Counted from the stretch's first letter, positions 43,760 to 52,579 are shown. The stretch: DNA of 64,000 nt from CAYXDO01 sp964463485 (GCA_964463485.1 CAYXDO010000011.1:1-64000); one strand, 5' to 3'. The notes: generated from the letters alone by a model not told the origin. Numbers and translations: made by a program.

Positions 43760-44877
43760 CGCGACGGTCCCTCGACCCGGCGCGCGACCGCCGCTCCGAG
43801 CGACGCGGCGAAGAGGAACGGCGCGAGGGCTACGACGGGCGCGCTCGAGGCCTGAGGAAGGACCCAGGAGCACGCGTACAAGCTGATTACACATCCTACG
43901 CGTGCTCGGAGCGAGCTCACGAATACGACTCCGAGCGGTGCGAACAAGATCATCAATTTGGCCACCCGCACGATCTCTCGAGGCCCGAGCCGCGGAAAGA
44001 GCTCGTGGTGGCCCCGGCCGACGAAGCCATCGCCTATGAATCCGGCCAAAGGCAGCAAGATCGAGAAAGCCATCGCCAGTGAGTCGCTGCGTCCCGCTAG
44101 CGGTGCGAATCGCGCAGAGACACAGCCCAGCATGCCGGCAAGCCCACTCGAGAGCGGCGGCAGGAGAACTGGTCGTCCGAGCAACACCGGCAAACGGAAG
44201 ACTTCGAGCCCGATGACCAGCGCGACGATGAGTCCTATCGCGCGACCGACCGAGCCGTCGGTCGCAAACGCTCGCCCGATCGCCAAGAACAGCAGAAGCT
44301 CGGCCAAGTCGATCCGTCGCTCGAGCTTCGAAGGGAGATGGTGTCGAAGCAGATACAGACCGTCTTCCACTCTCTTGGCGTCGGCGAACGGAAGCAGAAC
44401 GTACGCCACGAGCAGTCCCACCAACCCAGTCGTCCATGGGTTCCGAACAACTCGGTCCACGATCTCGATGCCCCTCTGAGTCCCGAGGAAAGCCACGACC
44501 ATGACGGCGATCGACCCGCCAGCGGTGGCGCCAAGCGTGTTCGTGATCAGGTCTCCGAGGGAGGCGCTGCGATCGCGATTCATCGTTTGGAGCGCCTCGA
44601 TCACGAGCGACAGACTCGAACCAAACCCGCTCGCGAAGAGTATGGAGCGAAGCGCAGAGGCTTCTCGAGCGGCTGGTCGAGCGCAAACCGCCGCGAGGAT
44701 CCCGATCGGGATGAACATCGCAAAATTCATGGCGAGGTCCGGCACGCTGTGAAACAGGCCGAGCTTGGCGAACCGCGGCGACTGATCGAAGCGAAACGGC
44801 TGGAGGGTCATGTACAGGATGAAGACGACACAACCGGCCAACGCGCTGCGCGCGAGGCTGCGGTCCGCTGGCGACAC
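43756..44877 (-). CDS. VanZ-family membrane protein
   Basis: Polytopic membrane protein of 373 residues. The N-terminal VanZ domain covers about 1-140, with FILYMTLQPFRF, the NFAMFIPIGILAAV helix, SLVIEALQTMNRDRSASLGDLITNTLGA and a Gly-rich end; all are recognisable family features. Five or six further hydrophobic segments follow. VanZ domains are associated with glycopeptide resistance and polysaccharide systems, but function is unproven in most bacteria. It is coupled to the epimerase-like gene by an ATGA overlap and divergent from the creatininase gene. Confidence 0.85.
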   Translation of the reverse strand: MSPADRSLARSALAGCVVFILYMTLQPFRFDQSPRFAKLGLFHSVPDLAMNFAMFIPIGILAAVCARPAAREASALRSILFASGFGSSLSLVIEALQTMNRDRSASLGDLITNTLGATAGGSIAVMVVAFLGTQRGIEIVDRVVRNPWTTGLVGLLVAYVLLPFADAKRVEDGLYLLRHHLPSKLERRIDLAELLLFLAIGRAFATDGSVGRAIGLIVALVIGLEVFRLPVLLGRPVLLPPLSSGLAGMLGCVSARFAPLAGRSDSLAMAFSILLPLAGFIGDGFVGRGHHELFPRLGPREIVRVAKLMILFAPLGVVFVSSLRARVGCVISLYACSWVLPQASSAPVVALAPFLFAASLGAAVARRVEGPSR

Positions 44878-44954
44878 TCTGGATAAGCAGCATCACTCAC
44901 CCGCAGGTGTCAACCCTTGGCCTTTTGGGGTCGCTCGGGTTATGGGTTGTGCCG

Positions 44955-45944
44955 ATGAGATCCACGGAGCCGGGCCTCCTTCGCCTTTCCGATCTGTCCC
45001 ACACGGCGGCCAAAGCCAGGCTCGCTTCGGGAGCACCGGTGTTCTTGTTGGTCAATCCCGTCGAATATCACGGGCCGCACCTCCCTTTGTGCACCGACGA
45101 GATCATCTCTCGCGGGCTCTGTCGGGACATCTGGAGCCGGATCGGACCCGGCAGGGGTGAGTTGTTGCTGGGTGGCGAGCTCGAGCTCGGCGTCGAACCC
45201 GTTCCCGGTCCGGGGAGTCGCGAGGTCTCGTTCGAAGTCCTTCGAAAGGTGGTGGCGGAGGCAGTGGACGGGCTGATCGGCCTAGGCGCCCGGGGGATCG
45301 TGTTGATGACTTTCCACGGCAGCCCGCTCCACAGCGTGGCCTTGTCGGAGGGTGTGGCGCGAGCGATGCGACGAGGAGTGCGGGCCATCGCTCCCCTCAA
45401 TCTGTTGATGACCAAGCTCCGCGACTTTACAACGCCGGAGCTCGAGATCTTCCGGCCGGCGGTGCGCCATCTGGCCCAAGCGGACGAGCTCTTGGCCGAG
45501 CTTCCGCTCGACTATCACGCGGGGTTCTTCGAGACGTCCCTGGTGCTGCACTACTCACCAGCCTCGGTGGAGCCCCTCCACGAGAGGCTCCGACCATGCC
45601 CACCCATTCGCCCGGTGGAGAGCCTGGAGCGGCTCGCTCGCCTGAGTCGGGGTCCGACGTCCCGGGAGCTTCATTTCGCTGCCGCCGGTCTCGGTTGGTT
45701 CCAGCTCGATCCGTTCCCTGGTTATACAGGCCGGCCCCATCTGGCGTCCGCTCGGTCGGGTGCCGCGTTTGCCGAAATCCTCGCCGACTCCTTTGCGGAG
45801 CGAATTGATCAAGTGCTTCGTGGAAGCGCCGAGCCGCCCGAGCCGATCATGAGTTGGCTCTCTTGGGTCTCACTGCGCGGCCGCATTCGCGGCAATCCGA
45901 TCGTCGTTCCGGCCTCGGTGGAGCAACTTCTCGTACCGGTTTGA
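44955..45944 (+). CDS. Creatininase-family amidohydrolase
   Basis: Metal-dependent amidohydrolase of 329 residues from the chosen ATG. Ligand motifs are PVEYHGPHLPLCTD (Glu37, His39, Asp48), a modified FHGSPLHS (His121, where the family has HGGN) and DYHAGFFETS (His188, Glu193). Relatives hydrolyse creatinine, formamide-type rings or mycofactocin precursors (MftE), so the substrate is open. A GTG at 44907 in frame would add 16 mostly hydrophobic residues; the ATG fits family length better. It is divergent from vanZ. Confidence 0.83.
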   Translation: MRSTEPGLLRLSDLSHTAAKARLASGAPVFLLVNPVEYHGPHLPLCTDEIISRGLCRDIWSRIGPGRGELLLGGELELGVEPVPGPGSREVSFEVLRKVVAEAVDGLIGLGARGIVLMTFHGSPLHSVALSEGVARAMRRGVRAIAPLNLLMTKLRDFTTPELEIFRPAVRHLAQADELLAELPLDYHAGFFETSLVLHYSPASVEPLHERLRPCPPIRPVESLERLARLSRGPTSRELHFAAAGLGWFQLDPFPGYTGRPHLASARSGAAFAEILADSFAERIDQVLRGSAEPPEPIMSWLSWVSLRGRIRGNPIVVPASVEQLLVPV

Positions 45945-46016
45945 GTTCGATGGTTCGGCGGTTCGAACCCAATCGTTCCCATTTACTTCTCGCGTAGAGG
46001 TCTCTATGCGCCAAGC

Positions 46017-48938
46017 ATGGTCTTTCCGTGGATCACGATCCTGATGACGCAAGCATCAGCCTCGGTCGAGCTTCTGGTCCTGAACCCGCGGTGCGTCAAC
46101 GACTCGAACTCCTCCATCAACGCGATCTCGGCGTTGGTCGAACACGGTCGACTGGAGGTCACTTCGAGCGGATTTTCGGTGCTCGAACGCGAAGGGACCT
46201 ACTTGGTCCCCGAAGGGGACGTGAGCCGCCACGCTCTCGCGGCCCGAGTCGTGGCGGGAACTGCATCGCTCCGGCGCGAAGTGCTCGACGCGTCGTTGCC
46301 GGTCTTGGTCTCCCCGATCGAGGTTCTCTTCCAATGGCCGAGAAGTCGCTTCGATTGGCTCGCTCGGATCCAATCGACGACCATGGAATCGGCGACCCGC
46401 GACGTCGAGCGAACGAATGCGACGCTCGTGCGACTCAGCTCGGGTGACGCCTCCGTGATGGCCCTCGAGCTCTCCGGAACTTCCACCCTGTCGACCACCG
46501 ATCCGTTGGACCTGGAACGAATGTATGTCGCAGTCGCTCAACTCTCGGCTCCGGACGACGAGGCCACCTTCTATTCGATCGGTCGGCCCCTTGGATCGGG
46601 AGGCCGCGTGACCTACGAAGTCATGAAGTGGAAGAGCGAGCGACCAGGTGGTCTCCTCTTGCATCCGGGCGCGGCCATCGACCCCTGGGTGCCGCAGGAG
46701 CAGCAGGAGCGGTGTGCATCGGCGCTTCTGAATCTCGACCCCTCCGCGATCGTTCCCCGCGCCTACGAGCTAGGACTGGGACTCGATGAGTTTGTGACTC
46801 TTGCCAAGAGACACCGACTCCCCTACGTCGCCGCAAACCTCGAGGCTTCGAGCCAGCCGGTAGGCTCCGAAGAAGCACGCCTCTTCCCGCGTTTCCGGAT
46901 CTTCGAGACGGCATCGCCAGGCGGGAGGCTGGTCACCGCAGTGATCGGCGTGGTGGACCCCAAAGCGCTGTCCGCTCTCACCGCGGCAGCCCGCGGGACC
47001 TACCGAGTCAGGGACATCGGACCTGCGTTGACCGATACCAAGGAAGCGATCTTCAAACAGCTCGGCCGATACCCAGACTTCACCGTGGCGCTCGTGGGAG
47101 CCGAGAGCGCACGCGCGATCGAGCTGGTCGACCGAGCCCACGTCGACCTGGTCGTCGGAGACTTCCCCAAAGGCGACACCGTCCCAGTGCTCGAACAGTT
47201 TCGGATTCCGCCCGGGACGAGAGAGCGAGCTCGCTACCCGTCTGCGCTGACTCGGCTCCGGGGAGGTGACTTCAGCATCAGCTTCGTCTCCGCGCGATTC
47301 GAGCCGTCCGAGACGGGGGCGCTGCTCACCGAAGTGACTCACGAGCTCCGACCCATACTCACCATGGGACCGAAGGACGCGGCCGCGTTTCGAGCGGTCC
47401 GAGAGCTCGACGAGAAGACCCTCGCCCGACAGGAGAGGGTCGTCATGCCGGACGTCGCACCGTTCGTGGAGAAATCGCCGAGCCTTCTGCCCCTGGTATA
47501 TGGCGACCGCGTCCCCAATCGCGGCGGGTTCCGCAAGATCGAGCGTCCGGCTCCTATCCGCCTGACCGACGAGCTCTGGATGAGGTTGGTCACGAACGCG
47601 ATGCTCGACGAGTTGGACGCTGACGTCTCCCTCTCCCGGTGTCCCCATCGGACCAGCGACATGATCGGGCCGATCTCTCAAATGTTCATCGACAACTGGA
47701 TTCGGATCGCCGACACGGTGGGCCTCGTCGAGGTATCTGGTACCGCTCTCCTTGCGATCGGCGAAGTCATCACGAGCCAGCGAGCACAGGACTCGTCGGC
47801 AGACTGGATTCACACCGGAGGGTTCGATGTGGCGCGCGGAAAGGTGCGAGGCCGACCCGTCGATCCGCGCGCGCGATACAAAGTCGCACTCACGGACGAG
47901 GTGGCCGAGCGACCCGAGATCGCAAAGTCTCTGCGAGACGGCACGATGAGCGCCCGGTTTCGCGAGCACCCAGGTGGATGGAAAGAGGACGAAGGTGGCA
48001 AAGAGCTTCCGCTCCGTGCTGTGATTCAGCGACGAATCGATCGTTGGGGCCCCAATGAGTCTGGGTATCTGCCGAGGTACGACGAGGCGTTCGCGCGGGC
48101 CCTGGCCGACCGGTCTTCCGAGCTCGAGCCTCGCTGGCAGCTCCGAATCGACGACGTCTCGATGAGCGGCACCCGCTATGACGCGTCGCAGAGCTCGGAG
48201 CTGTTCGCGGAGACTCGCGAGACTCGATTGACCACACCCGACAATCTTTCACTCTCGGCGAAGTTGGATGTCGCACTCATATACGACGGCCCTGCCCTCG
48301 CCTGGGAGACGCGGGCCCAAGCCGTGCTGGATCGGGTGCTGATCGAGATCCCGGGCGTCGACATTCCGGCCCAGGAGCAAGCGGACGACGCGGTGGCGTT
48401 CAGCGAGCTTCGGCTGCTCGCGGTCTCGTTGGGCTCCGGCGGTGACGGCGTACCCATCACTCCGTTCGCGCGTGTCACGTTCGACTCGGAGATTACGCCG
48501 ACGCCCGACCCGGAGGGCGGGTCCTTTCCGCACCAGCGGATTTTTCGGGGCGCGCTCGGACTGGTCGGCCACCCGGGCAAGGTCCTACGGGAGCTCCGCC
48601 TCGGCGCGCTTCTCCAGGAAGACCTGAGCGGCGACCCGAGACAGGACTTCGGCCTAACCTTCGGATACTCGCTCTACTGGCCGATCCTCGACTCCCTCGC
48701 CTTCGAGAGCCGGTTGGACGGAAGGTGGCTCGCCAGAGACTCGGACGACCTCGCGAGGGACCTGTCCGTTTACGTGCAGTGGCCGAACCGATTGAGAGTG
48801 CCCTTCACGAGAGATTTGGCCGCGTTTCTGCTGGCAGATATCGTGTTGGCCAGAGGCAAAGCAGACCCTGCCAGAGTCGTCGCCTCGAGTATCATTTTTG
48901 GGGCCGGGCTGTCGTTCTCGAGGGTCTTCGAGCTCTAG
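46017..48938 (+). CDS. Degenerate 5'-nucleotidase/UshA-like protein with C-terminal beta-barrel-like region
   Basis: Exported protein of 973 residues with an N-terminal hydrophobic segment. Residues about 15-400 follow the metallophosphoesterase part of UshA: 'AYELGLGLDEFVTLAKRHRL-PYVAANLE' mirrors the family's A.G.E...L ... ANL. But the first DxH metal motif is replaced by LLVLNPRC and the GNHE-type block is missing. Residues about 510-650 match the 5'-nucleotidase C-terminal domain (VGLVEVSGTALLAIG, WIHTGGFDVARGKVRGRPVDP, YKVALTDEV). The last 250 residues have alternating hydrophobic strands and end in an aromatic-rich FGAGLSFSRVFEL, like an outer-membrane barrel. A catalytically dead, surface-anchored binder is possible (inference). 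Its stop shares a CTAG with the stop of the convergent small gene. Confidence 0.72.
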   Translation: MVFPWITILMTQASASVELLVLNPRCVNDSNSSINAISALVEHGRLEVTSSGFSVLEREGTYLVPEGDVSRHALAARVVAGTASLRREVLDASLPVLVSPIEVLFQWPRSRFDWLARIQSTTMESATRDVERTNATLVRLSSGDASVMALELSGTSTLSTTDPLDLERMYVAVAQLSAPDDEATFYSIGRPLGSGGRVTYEVMKWKSERPGGLLLHPGAAIDPWVPQEQQERCASALLNLDPSAIVPRAYELGLGLDEFVTLAKRHRLPYVAANLEASSQPVGSEEARLFPRFRIFETASPGGRLVTAVIGVVDPKALSALTAAARGTYRVRDIGPALTDTKEAIFKQLGRYPDFTVALVGAESARAIELVDRAHVDLVVGDFPKGDTVPVLEQFRIPPGTRERARYPSALTRLRGGDFSISFVSARFEPSETGALLTEVTHELRPILTMGPKDAAAFRAVRELDEKTLARQERVVMPDVAPFVEKSPSLLPLVYGDRVPNRGGFRKIERPAPIRLTDELWMRLVTNAMLDELDADVSLSRCPHRTSDMIGPISQMFIDNWIRIADTVGLVEVSGTALLAIGEVITSQRAQDSSADWIHTGGFDVARGKVRGRPVDPRARYKVALTDEVAERPEIAKSLRDGTMSARFREHPGGWKEDEGGKELPLRAVIQRRIDRWGPNESGYLPRYDEAFARALADRSSELEPRWQLRIDDVSMSGTRYDASQSSELFAETRETRLTTPDNLSLSAKLDVALIYDGPALAWETRAQAVLDRVLIEIPGVDIPAQEQADDAVAFSELRLLAVSLGSGGDGVPITPFARVTFDSEITPTPDPEGGSFPHQRIFRGALGLVGHPGKVLRELRLGALLQEDLSGDPRQDFGLTFGYSLYWPILDSLAFESRLDGRWLARDSDDLARDLSVYVQWPNRLRVPFTRDLAAFLLADIVLARGKADPARVVASSIIFGAGLSFSRVFEL

Positions 48939-49123
48939 TCCGCGAGGGCTCCTTTGATTTTCTCCACGGACGCTGGCCCATAGTAGGCGCACGCCCCCTT
49001 CTTCGCGTCCGGCTGCAGTTTCAGGGCGCTGATGGCCTTCTTCACTTTCCCGTCACTCACGCCGAGCTTCTTGGCGACGTTGCCCGCGGTCAGGAGGTCT
49101 GACGTTTCCTTGGTCTTCTCCAT
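48935..49123 (-). CDS. Small HTH-like protein
   Basis: A 62-residue protein, MEKTKETSDLLTAGNVAKK..., with an excisionase/MerR-like helix-turn-helix: LTAGNVAKKLGVSDGKVKKAISAL, then a wing-like segment GACAYYGPASVEKIK. An in-frame ATG three codons upstream is possible. Composition and codon use look coding, and the pattern is known from small deltaproteobacterial proteins. It may bind DNA; targets are unknown. The stop codon overlaps that of the convergent 5'-nucleotidase-like gene within CTAG. Confidence 0.72.
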   Translation of the reverse strand: MEKTKETSDLLTAGNVAKKLGVSDGKVKKAISALKLQPDAKKGACAYYGPASVEKIKGALAD

Positions 49124-49222
49124 GGAGCGCATTCTGCGATCAACTCGCCATACCCACTTTGCCGTGGATCAAATCGCAATTGTCGCTGGTCTCGGCCAAT
49201 CCCTCGTGGCAAACCACTGACC

Positions 49223-50776
49223 ATGAAGAGCTCGTGCCTCGTTCTCGGCTTCTTGCTGGGTCTGTTGGCCTGCGAGTCCGAGCCGCGTCGCGGCGGCCCA
49301 GACGCCGACGCCGATTCCAGAGACGCGCGGATCGAGGATACGGACGTCGAGGATGCGAACGTCGCGGATGGCGACGCAAGGGACGCGATCGGGGTCGACG
49401 CCCGAAGCCACGACTCCACCGCCGACGCGACGCCCGACGACGCGACGCCCGACGACGCGACCATCGAGGACGCGGCCCTCGATGCGACTGACGCCGCGAG
49501 CACGGACGCAAGTCAGCCGGTCGACCTCTACGACATTCCGGCCCGTGTGGAGCAACGCGACCTCCACGAGATGATGGCCCGCGCTCGGTGCGGCCTCGAT
49601 GAACGGTGTGGGTTCGCTTTTTCGCGCACGCCGAGCGGCGCATGTTTGCTTGCGACACCGCGAGTCCTTCCCTATTTGGAAATTCTCGCCGAGCTCGAGC
49701 GCCTCGGAAAACACGTCTACGACCCCGACGCCATGGCAGCGTGCCTGACTTACTTGCGCGATCGCCCTTGCGACCGACTCACCATCGGGTTCAACGGCGG
49801 ATCTCACGAGCGCTTCTTCACCGACTACTTCATCGATCACGAGCTCACCTGGGCCGCGTACGAGCCCTGTCGACGCGCGCTTCTCGGGACCGTGACAGGA
49901 TCGGGAGGCTGCAACTCGCCTTTCGAGTGCGCGAGCGGGCGCTGTGAGTATCGCAACTTGGCCTGCGGTTCCTGCGCGGAGCTACGCCCCCTCGGCGCGG
50001 ACTGCTCGGATTGGTCCTTGCCGCAGACGAGCGACGACCCGACAGATCCTTGTGGAGTCGATGGATACTGCGATTTGGCCGCTGGCGTGTGCGTCGCGAA
50101 GAAGGACGAAGGGGCCGAGTGTGGAATGAGTTATGACCGGTGCCGAGTCGACCTTGACTGCGACCAGCCGGCCACCGGAGGCAGAGGCGTCTGCCGTGCC
50201 TTCGTCGCCGAGGGTTCGTTCTGCTCCTCGCGAGGAACCGTGGGGGCGCCGGAGTGCGCCGGGTGGCTGCACTGCTCGGGAGTTTGTGTTCGGGAGGTCG
50301 ATCCGTACACCGACGTGAATGGTTCCTGCGGAGACTCTCGGCATCAATGTCGTCCCGACCTGCTCTGCGAAGGCAATCGTTGTGTCGCGCCCCGTCTCCT
50401 CGACGCGCCGTGTGACTCTCGCTATGGGCTCGGGTGCGCGGATGGGCTGTACTGCACAGGAACGAGCTGCCGGCCGCTGCGGCCTCAGGGGGAGAGTTGT
50501 GGCTATCAGCCGCAGTGTGGGTCGGGCCTGGGGTGCGCGTTCGAGACACACACGTGCGAGCCTCGCCGGCTTTCTGGAGAAGCGTGCTCCGGCTGGAATT
50601 ACGGGCATGAGTGCAATGAACCGCTCGACTGTCTCCACCAATCGGGAGGCATTGGCGTGTGTGGAGGCGACCATGGGCTCCAGGAGAGCTGCTCCGCCTC
50701 CGAGGACTGCCTCGATGCCTTGGTGTGCTCGAACGGCCAATGCCTTCCGTACGGCGTCTTTCTGGGCTGCCCGTGA
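49223..50776 (+). CDS. Cys-rich lipoprotein with acidic Asp/Ala repeat linker
   Basis: Predicted lipoprotein of 517 residues. Signal segment MKSSCLVLGFLLGLLAC ends in lipobox LLAC (Cys17). Residues 25-95 are an Asp/Ala/Thr-rich acidic linker with tandem DDATP units. A helical domain with four Cys follows (about 105-225), then about 280 residues of repeated CxxGxxC/CxxxxxC modules (CASGRCEYRNLACGSC and similar), a Dickkopf-like pattern common in myxobacterial surface proteins. No catalytic motif is seen; the disulfides point to an extracellular location. Confidence 0.82.
   Translation: MKSSCLVLGFLLGLLACESEPRRGGPDADADSRDARIEDTDVEDANVADGDARDAIGVDARSHDSTADATPDDATPDDATIEDAALDATDAASTDASQPVDLYDIPARVEQRDLHEMMARARCGLDERCGFAFSRTPSGACLLATPRVLPYLEILAELERLGKHVYDPDAMAACLTYLRDRPCDRLTIGFNGGSHERFFTDYFIDHELTWAAYEPCRRALLGTVTGSGGCNSPFECASGRCEYRNLACGSCAELRPLGADCSDWSLPQTSDDPTDPCGVDGYCDLAAGVCVAKKDEGAECGMSYDRCRVDLDCDQPATGGRGVCRAFVAEGSFCSSRGTVGAPECAGWLHCSGVCVREVDPYTDVNGSCGDSRHQCRPDLLCEGNRCVAPRLLDAPCDSRYGLGCADGLYCTGTSCRPLRPQGESCGYQPQCGSGLGCAFETHTCEPRRLSGEACSGWNYGHECNEPLDCLHQSGGIGVCGGDHGLQESCSASEDCLDALVCSNGQCLPYGVFLGCP
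49424..49461 (+). repeat. 15-bp tandem repeat encoding the acidic linker
   Basis: Two and a half copies of GACGCGACGCCCGAC at 49424-49438, 49439-49453 and a partial unit to 49461 encode DATPD repeats of the lipoprotein linker. Unit number could vary between strains and change linker length. Confidence 0.6.
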
Positions 50777-50814
50777 AATCGCCCGACGACATCGCACGAC
50801 ATACGCCGTAGGGC

Positions 50815-50844
50815 TTGACACGACGTCGCAATTCTCGGTCTCAT
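50815..50844 (+). promoter_or_regulatory. Candidate sigma-70 promoter for the small EF-hand-like gene
   Basis: TTGACA (50815-50820) is a perfect -35 and TCTCAT (50839-50844, 18-base spacing) a four-of-six -10. It lies 22 bases before the ATG at 50867, which has its own strong GGAGG six bases upstream. Confidence 0.45.
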
Positions 50845-50866
50845 GCCGCCGACCTGGAGGTCCCAC

Positions 50867-51262
50867 ATGACACGCGTTTCGAAGGGTGTTCAACAGTTCA
50901 ATCAGTTCTCGAAACAACTCCTCGCGGACGCCGCTCACGACGGCAAGAACATCGGCAAGGCCAAGCTCACCGAGGCGCTGTCGAAGCTGACCGCGGACGG
51001 GAAGATATCGAAGGCGGACAGAAAGAGTGCGCAGGCGATGCTCGAGTCCGCGCCGCTGACCGCGGCGGCGCGAGAGGCCCTCGAAAACTTCGTCGACAAG
51101 GGTGTGGCACCCAGCGGACGCACGAACCCATCCAACGTCCTCAACTCGCGTTTGAGCCACAGCACCGGCGGCGGTGAGTCGGTCCCGCACCCCGTTCCTG
51201 TCGGCGGAAGTGAGTCTGGAGGCCTGAGCTCCTGGCTCGGCAGCTACGGCGGCGGCGAGTAA
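50867..51262 (+). CDS. Small EF-hand-like protein of unknown function
   Basis: A 131-residue protein. The start is fixed by a perfect GGAGG six bases before the ATG. Residues 20-60 contain two loosely EF-hand-like stretches, DAAHDGKNIGKAKLTEAL and LTADGKISKADRKSAQAML; the second has Asp/Gly/Lys/Ile spacing close to a loop but lacks a full set of acidic ligands. The C terminus is Gly/Ser-rich (GGSESGGLSSWLGSYGGGE), which may be a flexible or surface tail. The stop overlaps the next ATG by one base (TAATG), so it is coupled to the PaaK-like gene. I do not know its role. Confidence 0.7.
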   Translation: MTRVSKGVQQFNQFSKQLLADAAHDGKNIGKAKLTEALSKLTADGKISKADRKSAQAMLESAPLTAAAREALENFVDKGVAPSGRTNPSNVLNSRLSHSTGGGESVPHPVPVGGSESGGLSSWLGSYGGGE

Positions 51263-52542
51263 TGTTCCCGACGAGGGGAGCGTCGCACCTCGACGACGCT
51301 CTCCGTGAGACCCTCGCCCATGCTGCGAGGGCTCCGTTCTACAAAAAGCTCTGGGGAGAGAAAGCACGATCGGTGATGAGTCGCGCCGAGCTGGCGCGCT
51401 TGCCGCTCCTCGACAAACTCACCGCTGCCGAGCATCAAGAAGCGTTGCGCGTCCCAGGCATTCGGGCCACCCACGACTTCGCGGAGGCTGGCGTCGTGTC
51501 GTCGGCAACCACACGTACCGGACGGCCCCTTCGAATTCTCAGATCGGTCGACGAAGCCGTTCCGGCAGCGAACGAAGCCGACATCACGCCTCATCGGACT
51601 TTGGTGATCTTCAGTCCGCGCCACGGTGTCCGATCGGCCGACGGGCCAGGCCGTATTGGCCTACCCGCGACGTTGCACCCGAACACGGTCGATGTCGCAC
51701 TCGACCTGCTCGGCGGTCGCGAGCCCCGAATTCGGTTCTTGGTGGCGCCCCTGTCGACCCTCAAGTGGATGACCGTCGCCATGGAGAAGCGAGGGGTCGA
51801 CCTCGGTTCCTTCGGGATTGGCGCAATCGGGACGACCGGGTACCCGCTCACCGATCATGCGCGGCGATGGCTTGGCCGTGCCTGGAGCGCTCAGCTCTTC
51901 GACAATTACAGCCTCTCCGAGATCCCTGGGTACGCAGGTGAGTGCGAGTCCTGTGAGTACCAACATTGGCATGGACCCCCGGTGATTGCGGAGCTCGTCG
52001 ATCCGCTCACGGGACGAGTCATCGATGGGAAGGAGGGTGAGTTGGTGCTCACGACGTTGGTGCCTGCGGTGCTCAGAATGCCGTTGATTCGGTATCGCAC
52101 AGGGGACTATGTCGAACGGGGTCCGGCCTGTCGAAGTCGATCGGGGATCCGGTTCCTCGGCCGAGTGGGTCACAGCCTCTTTGCGCGAAGGGATGGGCGC
52201 TCGCGGCCCGTCGTGCTGTCGAGGGACCTGCTCGAGCTTGGGGAGAGCGCCGTCGACGTCGCCATGCACCCGCACCCTGCGGAGACTCTGGGCCGAGTTC
52301 CGCCGAGTGATTTGGGTGTCCCCAAAATCCTCGTGGACACGAGCGCTCGCAGGATCCGCGCAGAGCTTCGCTACGCCCCCGAGCGCTACCCCGAAGCCGC
52401 AGCGTATCAGAAGAGGCGCGCGGAGACTCGGGGAGCCCGTAATCGAGCTGCTCGGACCAGGGAGCCTCGATCTCACGAAGTGGGCCCAGAAGCTGTAGCT
52501 GACTTCAACCTCGACCACGCCTCCTCCACTTGGCAGAGGTAA
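51262..52542 (+). CDS. PaaK/CapK-like adenylate-forming enzyme, probably frameshifted near the C terminus
   Basis: Acyl-CoA ligase-like protein of the phenylacetate-CoA ligase group. It has FDNYSLSEIPGYAGECESC (nucleotide site and a Cys-rich insert), ELVLTTLVPAVLRMPLIRYRTGDY with the Asp that binds the ribose, and FLGRVGHSLF. The SSATTRTGRP near residue 80 replaces the usual SSGTTGKP phosphate loop. Frame 1 degrades after about residue 385 into a basic tail to 52542. Between 52411 and 52424 a one-base shift would join it to RRLGEPVIELLGPGSLDLTKW, a family-like end with stop at 52496-52498 (about 412 residues). It could be a real mutation, a sequencing error or strain polymorphism. The activated acid is unknown. 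Confidence 0.75.
   Translation: MFPTRGASHLDDALRETLAHAARAPFYKKLWGEKARSVMSRAELARLPLLDKLTAAEHQEALRVPGIRATHDFAEAGVVSSATTRTGRPLRILRSVDEAVPAANEADITPHRTLVIFSPRHGVRSADGPGRIGLPATLHPNTVDVALDLLGGREPRIRFLVAPLSTLKWMTVAMEKRGVDLGSFGIGAIGTTGYPLTDHARRWLGRAWSAQLFDNYSLSEIPGYAGECESCEYQHWHGPPVIAELVDPLTGRVIDGKEGELVLTTLVPAVLRMPLIRYRTGDYVERGPACRSRSGIRFLGRVGHSLFARRDGRSRPVVLSRDLLELGESAVDVAMHPHPAETLGRVPPSDLGVPKILVDTSARRIRAELRYAPERYPEAAAYQKRRAETRGARNRAARTREPRSHEVGPEAVADFNLDHASSTWQR
52411..52424 (+). other. Probable one-base frameshift in the PaaK-like gene
   Basis: In this window the family-like C-terminal sequence switches from one frame to the next, in the GC run GGCGCGCGG. Downstream to 52498 the shifted frame encodes RLGEPVIELLGPGSL; the original frame is Arg-rich and unlike any family end. 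Confidence 0.65.
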
Positions 52543-52579
52543 CTTCTGGAACTTTGACCACGCCACCTGCACGCAGAGG
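52507..52579. repeat. Degenerate direct repeat, two copies with a 43-base period
   Basis: Copy one is 52507-52540, copy two 52550-52579. Both have the pattern AACYTYGACCACGCCWCCT followed after a few bases by GCAGAGG. If the frameshifted PaaK-like gene really ends at 52498 the repeats are intergenic. Similar GACCACGCC-type short repeats suggest a dispersed intergenic element, but I cannot check copies elsewhere. Confidence 0.5.

Noticed and set aside
43760..44896. In-frame upstream extension of the epimerase-like gene
   Set aside because: It overlaps vanZ on the same strand with Arg-rich nonsense, whereas MRVTIVGCGYTG is a perfect Rossmann start.
45950..45985. tRNA-like T-arm (GGTTCGAACCC)
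   Set aside because: The flanking bases do not form a five-pair T stem, and no acceptor or anticodon arm can be built around it.
46770..47969. Minus-strand open frame inside the 5'-nucleotidase-like gene
   Set aside because: Antisense; no domain, and the plus frame shows a clear nucleotidase C-terminal domain.
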